From contig NZ_BMLK01000002.1 of assembly GCF_014645195.1 (NCBI RefSeq), positions 62,001-126,000 of the forward strand: a stretch of DNA of 64,000 bases, given 5' to 3'. Below are positions 60,355-64,000 of the stretch, in pieces. Position 1 is the first letter of the stretch; every line of letters starts with the position of its first letter. The notes under the pieces are model-generated. The model did no database searches. It was not told where the DNA came from and saw only the letters and a list, made by a program, of their open reading frames with translations. A program made the position numbers and the translations under genes. Origin of the DNA: Novosphingobium indicum (GTDB lineage Bacteria; Pseudomonadota; Alphaproteobacteria; Sphingomonadales; Sphingomonadaceae).

Positions 60355-61440
60355 ATGGATGCCCGGTACGATATCGTCGTTGTCGGCGCCGGCATGGCCG
60401 GTGCCTCGATTGCCGCCAGGATCGGCACCAAGGCGCGCGTGCTGATGGTCGAGGCCGAGGAGCACCCCGGCTATCACACCACCGGGCGTTCGGCGGCCTT
60501 CTGGTCCGAGAGCTACGGCGGGCCGGGCGTGCAGCCGCTTACCACTGCATCCGGCCCCACCTTGCGCGAACTCGGCCTGCTGACGCCGCGCACGGCGCTC
60601 ACGCTCGGCCGGGAGGGGCAGCAGGGCGAAGTCGCGGCCTTTGCCGAGACTTACAGCGCGATCGGGCTCGAGGTAGAGCTGCTCGACCGGGCAGGGATCG
60701 AGCGCAAGGTGCCCGGCTTGCGCGAAGGCTGGATCTGCGGCGCGTTCGAGCCGAGCTGCTGCGATATCGATGTCGGCGGGCTGCACCAGCACTATCTGGC
60801 CGAAGGCCGCGCGGCGGGTGTCGACCTGTGGTGCCGGGCCGGGCTGCGGGAGATGGAGCGGACGGACAAGGGCTGGACGCTCACGCTCTCCGACGGGCGG
60901 CAAATCGAGGCTGGGGTTCTCGTCAACGCGGCCGGGGCCTGGGCCGATCCGGTGGCGAGCATGGCCGGTCTCGCGCCGCTGGGGATCACGCCCTACCGGC
61001 GCACCGTGGTGCAACTGGCGGTTTCCCCCGCGGCGCCTGATACCCTCCCGCTGGTTCTGGATGTGTCCGGCAGTTTCTACTTCAAGCCCGAAAGCGGGCG
61101 GCTCTGGCTGAGCCCGCACGACGAGACGCCGAGCCCGCCCTGCGATGCCGCGCCCGAGGAAATCGACGTCGCCCTTGCCATTGACCGGTTCGAGCATGTG
61201 GCGGACTGGCAGATCGACCGTCTCGAACACCGCTGGGCAGGGCTTCGTTCGTTCGCGCCGGATCGGCTGCCGGTCTACGGCTTCGCACCGCAGGACCCGG
61301 CCTTCTTCTGGTTCGCGGGGCAGGGCGGGTTCGGCATCCAGACGGCGCCCGCCGCTGCTGACCTGGGGGCACGGCTCCTGCTGGGCGAGCCGGCCGGTAC
61401 GGTCGATCCCAACCCCTATTCGCCGAGCCGCTTCGCCTGA
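60355..61440 (+). CDS. FAD-dependent D-amino-acid dehydrogenase (DauA-like)
   Basis: 361 residues. FAD Rossmann motif VVVGAGMAGASIAARIG, then the DauA-like block EEHPGYHTTGRSAAFWSESYG, which carries the His and Tyr of the active-site loop in D-arginine dehydrogenase, NAAGAWADPVASMAG and the C-terminal FWFAGQGGFGIQTAPAAADLGA. It likely oxidises a D-amino acid to the oxoacid, passing electrons to a quinone. The substrate is inferred only. Co-transcribed with the hydrolase upstream. Confidence 0.82.
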   Translation: MDARYDIVVVGAGMAGASIAARIGTKARVLMVEAEEHPGYHTTGRSAAFWSESYGGPGVQPLTTASGPTLRELGLLTPRTALTLGREGQQGEVAAFAETYSAIGLEVELLDRAGIERKVPGLREGWICGAFEPSCCDIDVGGLHQHYLAEGRAAGVDLWCRAGLREMERTDKGWTLTLSDGRQIEAGVLVNAAGAWADPVASMAGLAPLGITPYRRTVVQLAVSPAAPDTLPLVLDVSGSFYFKPESGRLWLSPHDETPSPPCDAAPEEIDVALAIDRFEHVADWQIDRLEHRWAGLRSFAPDRLPVYGFAPQDPAFFWFAGQGGFGIQTAPAAADLGARLLLGEPAGTVDPNPYSPSRFA

Positions 61441-61525
61441 CCGGTGCGAAAGTCGCTGACTGTACTTGCATCTGTCATTTCGAACTGGTCAGTACTGCAC
61501 AGACTAACCCGAAAGGAGATCATCG

Positions 61526-61708
61526 ATGGCGCACCGTTTTGAAATCCGGAAGAACAAGGCGGGCGAGTTCGTAGCCTACTTCTGCTACAACTCGGAAACG
61601 ATGTTCTGGACCGAAGGCTACACCTCGAAGGCTTCGGCCAAGAACGCCATCGAATCGATCCAGAAGAACGGCCCCGAGGCCGAAGTGGTGGATACCACCG
61701 TCGAGTAA
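61526..61708 (+). CDS. YegP/DUF1508 family small protein
   Basis: 60 residues, a single DUF1508 unit: HRFEIRKNKAGEFVAYFCYNSETMFWTEGYTSKASAKNAIESI. The fold is a compact alpha/beta unit; bacterial YegP has two such repeats and this one has one. Function unknown. Strong aaaggag ribosome site 7 bases before the ATG. Confidence 0.93.
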   Translation: MAHRFEIRKNKAGEFVAYFCYNSETMFWTEGYTSKASAKNAIESIQKNGPEAEVVDTTVE

Positions 61709-61711
61709 GGC

Positions 61712-62818
61712 CTATGCCGACGCGGCGGGCTTCTCCTGTCCGCCGCGGTGCGGCAGGCGCGCGGCAATGAAGTGCCACGCGAGGAGCACCGGCTCCAGCA
61801 GGGCCATGCCAACGAGAATGCCGATCAGACGATCCACGGCAAGGCCGGGATCCAGCTGGCGATAGCTGTCGGGCACCAGCGCCATCAGCAAGGCAATCGA
61901 GAATTGCAGGCCGACATAGTTCGTGGCCGCACTGCTCGTTTCCAGATGACGGCCGATGATGAGGCCAAGGCAAGTGCCCGCGACGATAACGGCCGGATTG
62001 CCATCGGCGATCAGCAGGACGGCAATGGCGAGCGCACCGCCGGCGATGCAGCCGATAGCGCGGTGCAGCAGCCGGCGGCTGACCGGAACCAGCCCGCTCT
62101 GGCCGAGCCCGGCCACCGGTACGATCATCACCGCCAGGATCGTGATGGCGGCGCCCGACAGTTCGGGCAGCTTGCTCATCGAATAGATCGGCGGCAGCAA
62201 GGCGAGGGCCAGTCCGGTTTGCGCGGCGTGGCGGGCCGCCCGCGGGTTCCAGCGCATGCGGTCCGGGCGCGGCTTGCTGTTTTTCAGCCAGTCGCTGCCC
62301 GACAGTAGCGCGGCGCCAAGGCTGACGATGACGCAGGCAATCGTGCCCGCACCGACTTCGATCAGCCGTGTCCAGGCCAGTTCAGCGGTTTCGAGATGCG
62401 GGAAGGCCAGCTTGTCGAACAGTACGATCTCGTAGGTCAGGCCGAACAGCAGCCAGGCGTAGGCCCGGCGGCCCGTCAGCATGCCATAGAGGCCGACAGC
62501 GCCCATCACGGCGGCGCTCAGGCTCGCCAGAGCCATCGATTCGGCCGCGTAAGGCACGATCAGCAGCGCGAGCCCGGCGCCCGCACTCGTGCCGATCAGG
62601 CGCATCACGCCGCGTGCAAGCGTTTCGCGGGCATCGCTCTTGAGCAGAACCAGCGCCGAAACTGCTGCCCAGGAGACCATGCGCGCACCGGCATATTGGG
62701 CAAGGGCAATGGCCAGCAGCACTGAAATGACGCAGGCGACTTCGTCGGCCATGCGGGGGCCGGGCGTCGCAAGCGCGCGCAACTCATGCCCCAACCGGTT
62801 TTTCATAGCCTCGACCAT
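61712..62818 (-). CDS. FUSC family membrane protein
   Basis: 368 residues in two similar halves, each with about five helices (first ~30-150: VISVLLAIALAQYAGARM..; second ~195-345: GLALALLPPIYSM, ITILAVMIVPVAG). This is the fusaric-acid-resistance/aromatic-efflux (FUSC, AaeB-like) membrane unit, but without the large cytoplasmic domain of AaeB. It probably exports aromatic acids. Convergent with yegP (3 bp gap). Confidence 0.85.
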   Translation of the reverse strand: MVEAMKNRLGHELRALATPGPRMADEVACVISVLLAIALAQYAGARMVSWAAVSALVLLKSDARETLARGVMRLIGTSAGAGLALLIVPYAAESMALASLSAAVMGAVGLYGMLTGRRAYAWLLFGLTYEIVLFDKLAFPHLETAELAWTRLIEVGAGTIACVIVSLGAALLSGSDWLKNSKPRPDRMRWNPRAARHAAQTGLALALLPPIYSMSKLPELSGAAITILAVMIVPVAGLGQSGLVPVSRRLLHRAIGCIAGGALAIAVLLIADGNPAVIVAGTCLGLIIGRHLETSSAATNYVGLQFSIALLMALVPDSYRQLDPGLAVDRLIGILVGMALLEPVLLAWHFIAARLPHRGGQEKPAASA

Positions 62819-62921
62819 GAATGTGCCTATGGCGAGCGTTTGCGGTTGTTTGAAGCTCTAGTCAGCTTGCAAAGAACGCAACGATGTGCGTCCATTTCGC
62901 AAATGCAGCATGAACGGGACG

Positions 62922-63356
62922 TCAGCCAATCGCCTGCGCAGCATCGCTGGCCAGCTTGTCGGCCCGTTCGTTTTCCACGTGGCCCGAGTGCCCGCGAACC
63001 CATTCCCACTGCACCTGATGCCGCGCGACGGCTTCGATCAGGTCATGCCACAGGTCGGCATTGCGTACCGGCTGCTTGCTGGCGTTGATCCAGCCCTTCT
63101 TCTTCCAGCCGTGGACCCACTTGGTGATCCCGTCGATCACGTAGCGGCTGTCGGTATGGAGCGTGACGTCGCACGGTTCGGTGAGGGCGTTGAGCGCCTT
63201 GATCACCGCGGTCATTTCCATGCGGTTGTTGGTCGTCTCGGGATCGCCGCCCGACATTTCCTTTTCGTGCTGCCCCATGCGTAGCAGCACGCCCCAGCCT
63301 CCGGGGCCTGGATTGCCCTTGCAGGCGCCATCGGTGAAGATGTCGATCTTCTTCAT
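62922..63356 (-). CDS. rnhA: Ribonuclease HI
   Basis: 144 residues, the normal length. It degrades RNA in RNA-DNA hybrids. Catalytic carboxylates: Asp in [15 protein letters not shown], Glu in [13 protein letters not shown], Asp in [12 protein letters not shown] and Asp in [13 protein letters not shown]; the basic handle [15 protein letters not shown] is present. ATG at 63356 overlaps the thrB stop (ATGA). Confidence 0.97.
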   Translation of the reverse strand: MKKIDIFTDGACKGNPGPGGWGVLLRMGQHEKEMSGGDPETTNNRMEMTAVIKALNALTEPCDVTLHTDSRYVIDGITKWVHGWKKKGWINASKQPVRNADLWHDLIEAVARHQVQWEWVRGHSGHVENERADKLASDAAQAIG

Positions 63357-64000
63357 GCGGAGAATACCTCCGCATTGGCCGGATCGGCATAGAACTCCAA
63401 CCGCCGCACGAAGGCCATCGGGTCCTTGAGCGTCACCAGCGCATCTTCGACGGTGTAGAGCCAGTCGTAGGCTCGGGTGGCGAGGAAACGCATGGCGGCA
63501 CCTTGTGCGAGCAGCGGCATCGCGGCTCGTTCGACAGCAGAAAGCGGGCGTACGCTCTCATAACCTTCCATCAGAGCAGCGGAGAGATCCGGCAGGAACT
63601 CGGCGCCGTCCGCGCTGAAGCACCAGGCGGCATGGGTAACGGCAAGGTCGTAGGCGACGATGTCGGTGCAGGCGAAGTAGAAGTCTATCAGCCCCGTGAC
63701 TTTATCGCCCAGCATCAGCACGTTGTCGGGGAACAGATCTGCGTGGATCACGCCGCGCGGCAGGTCGGTAGGCCAGCCGGCAGCGAGAACGGACAATTCG
63801 CGTTCGACCAGTCTGGACAGGCCGGGGGCGATGGATTCGAGGCCGTCGCTCCTGCAGTCCGAGAGCAACTGGCGCCAGGCATCCGGGCCCATGGAATTGG
63901 TGCGCTCGCACCCGAAATCCGCCGCGGCAAGGTGAACCTGGGCCAGTGCTTGCCCGACGGCGCGGGCCTGCACCGGCGTCGGATCTGAGACGGAGATGCC
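63353..64000 (-). CDS. thrB: Homoserine kinase ThrB (APH type), 5' end outside window
   Basis: 216 codons visible; the frame is open to the window edge, so the N-terminus is missing. Phosphotransferase motifs: [43 protein letters not shown] is split here into HADLFPDNV (Brenner motif with the catalytic Asp and Asn) and IDFYFACTD (metal Asp). This APH-fold form (PRK05231 type) replaces the GHMP ThrB in alphaproteobacteria and phosphorylates homoserine for threonine synthesis. rnhA follows with a 4-base overlap. Confidence 0.93.
   Translation of the reverse strand, partial: GISVSDPTPVQARAVGQALAQVHLAAADFGCERTNSMGPDAWRQLLSDCRSDGLESIAPGLSRLVERELSVLAAGWPTDLPRGVIHADLFPDNVLMLGDKVTGLIDFYFACTDIVAYDLAVTHAAWCFSADGAEFLPDLSAALMEGYESVRPLSAVERAAMPLLAQGAAMRFLATRAYDWLYTVEDALVTLKDPMAFVRRLEFYADPANAEVFSA

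Overview
The window is a GC-rich chromosomal segment (roughly two thirds G+C by eye) from an alphaproteobacterium, most likely a sphingomonad (Novosphingobium/Sphingobium-like). The signs are a TorF-type porin, a TonB-dependent receptor, an ATP12 assembly chaperone, a TSUP transporter next to a TIGR02186 protein, cpa-type Flp pilus genes, and long intergenic palindromes of the kind seen in sphingomonad genomes. No phage block, insertion sequence, CRISPR array or tRNA gene was found. The genus is inferred from gene content only.

Layout. 1-5.6 kb: end of a peptidoglycan amidase gene, RNase P RNA, a Ser/Thr-type phosphatase, a TorF porin, a SIMPL protein, glyoxalase I and NhaA. 5.6-10 kb: a two-gene operon resembling a shortened NfrB/NfrA pair (membrane glycosyltransferase plus outer-membrane protein), then the TSUP/TIGR02186 pair. 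10-17.3 kb: a HerA-like ATPase, a MATE exporter with QueE, a palindrome-rich gap, and valS. 17.4-21 kb: a four-gene MCE/Mla lipid-transport operon (STAS-permease, ATPase, MCE protein, lipoprotein). 21.3-26.8 kb: a small outer-membrane protein, then two minus-strand operons of overlapping genes (small membrane protein, ATP12, Nmad3; crcB, RluA synthase, PaiB-like, HAD phosphatase).

27-32.3 kb: rpsU, an FKBP isomerase and the gatCAB amidotransferase genes, with a vapBC-type toxin-antitoxin pair placed between gatA and gatB. 32.3-43.2 kb: two paralogous exported proteins of unknown function, an M16 protease, an OmpA-family protein, an NTF2-like protein, clpB behind a heat-shock-type promoter, and small exported proteins. 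43.4-51.6 kb: a TonB-dependent receptor, an SDR-TetR-MTAP cluster, a Gly/Met-rich small protein and a YqcI/DUF1989/DUF421 operon.

51.8-59.3 kb: a minus-strand Flp pilus cluster (cpaA-cpaB-cpaC-cpaD-cpaE-tadB-tadC) that lacks the motor ATPase gene cpaF/tadA and a pilin gene. 59.3-64 kb: a lysophospholipase-like hydrolase, a D-amino-acid dehydrogenase-like flavoprotein, YegP, a FUSC protein, rnhA and a 5'-truncated thrB.

The points most worth a second look are the vapBC operator that overlaps a near-leaderless promoter inside the gat cluster, the pilus cluster without its ATPase, the minimal NfrAB-like pair, the repeat-built upstream reading frame before queE, and an in-frame orphan reading frame behind a stop codon near 42.2 kb.
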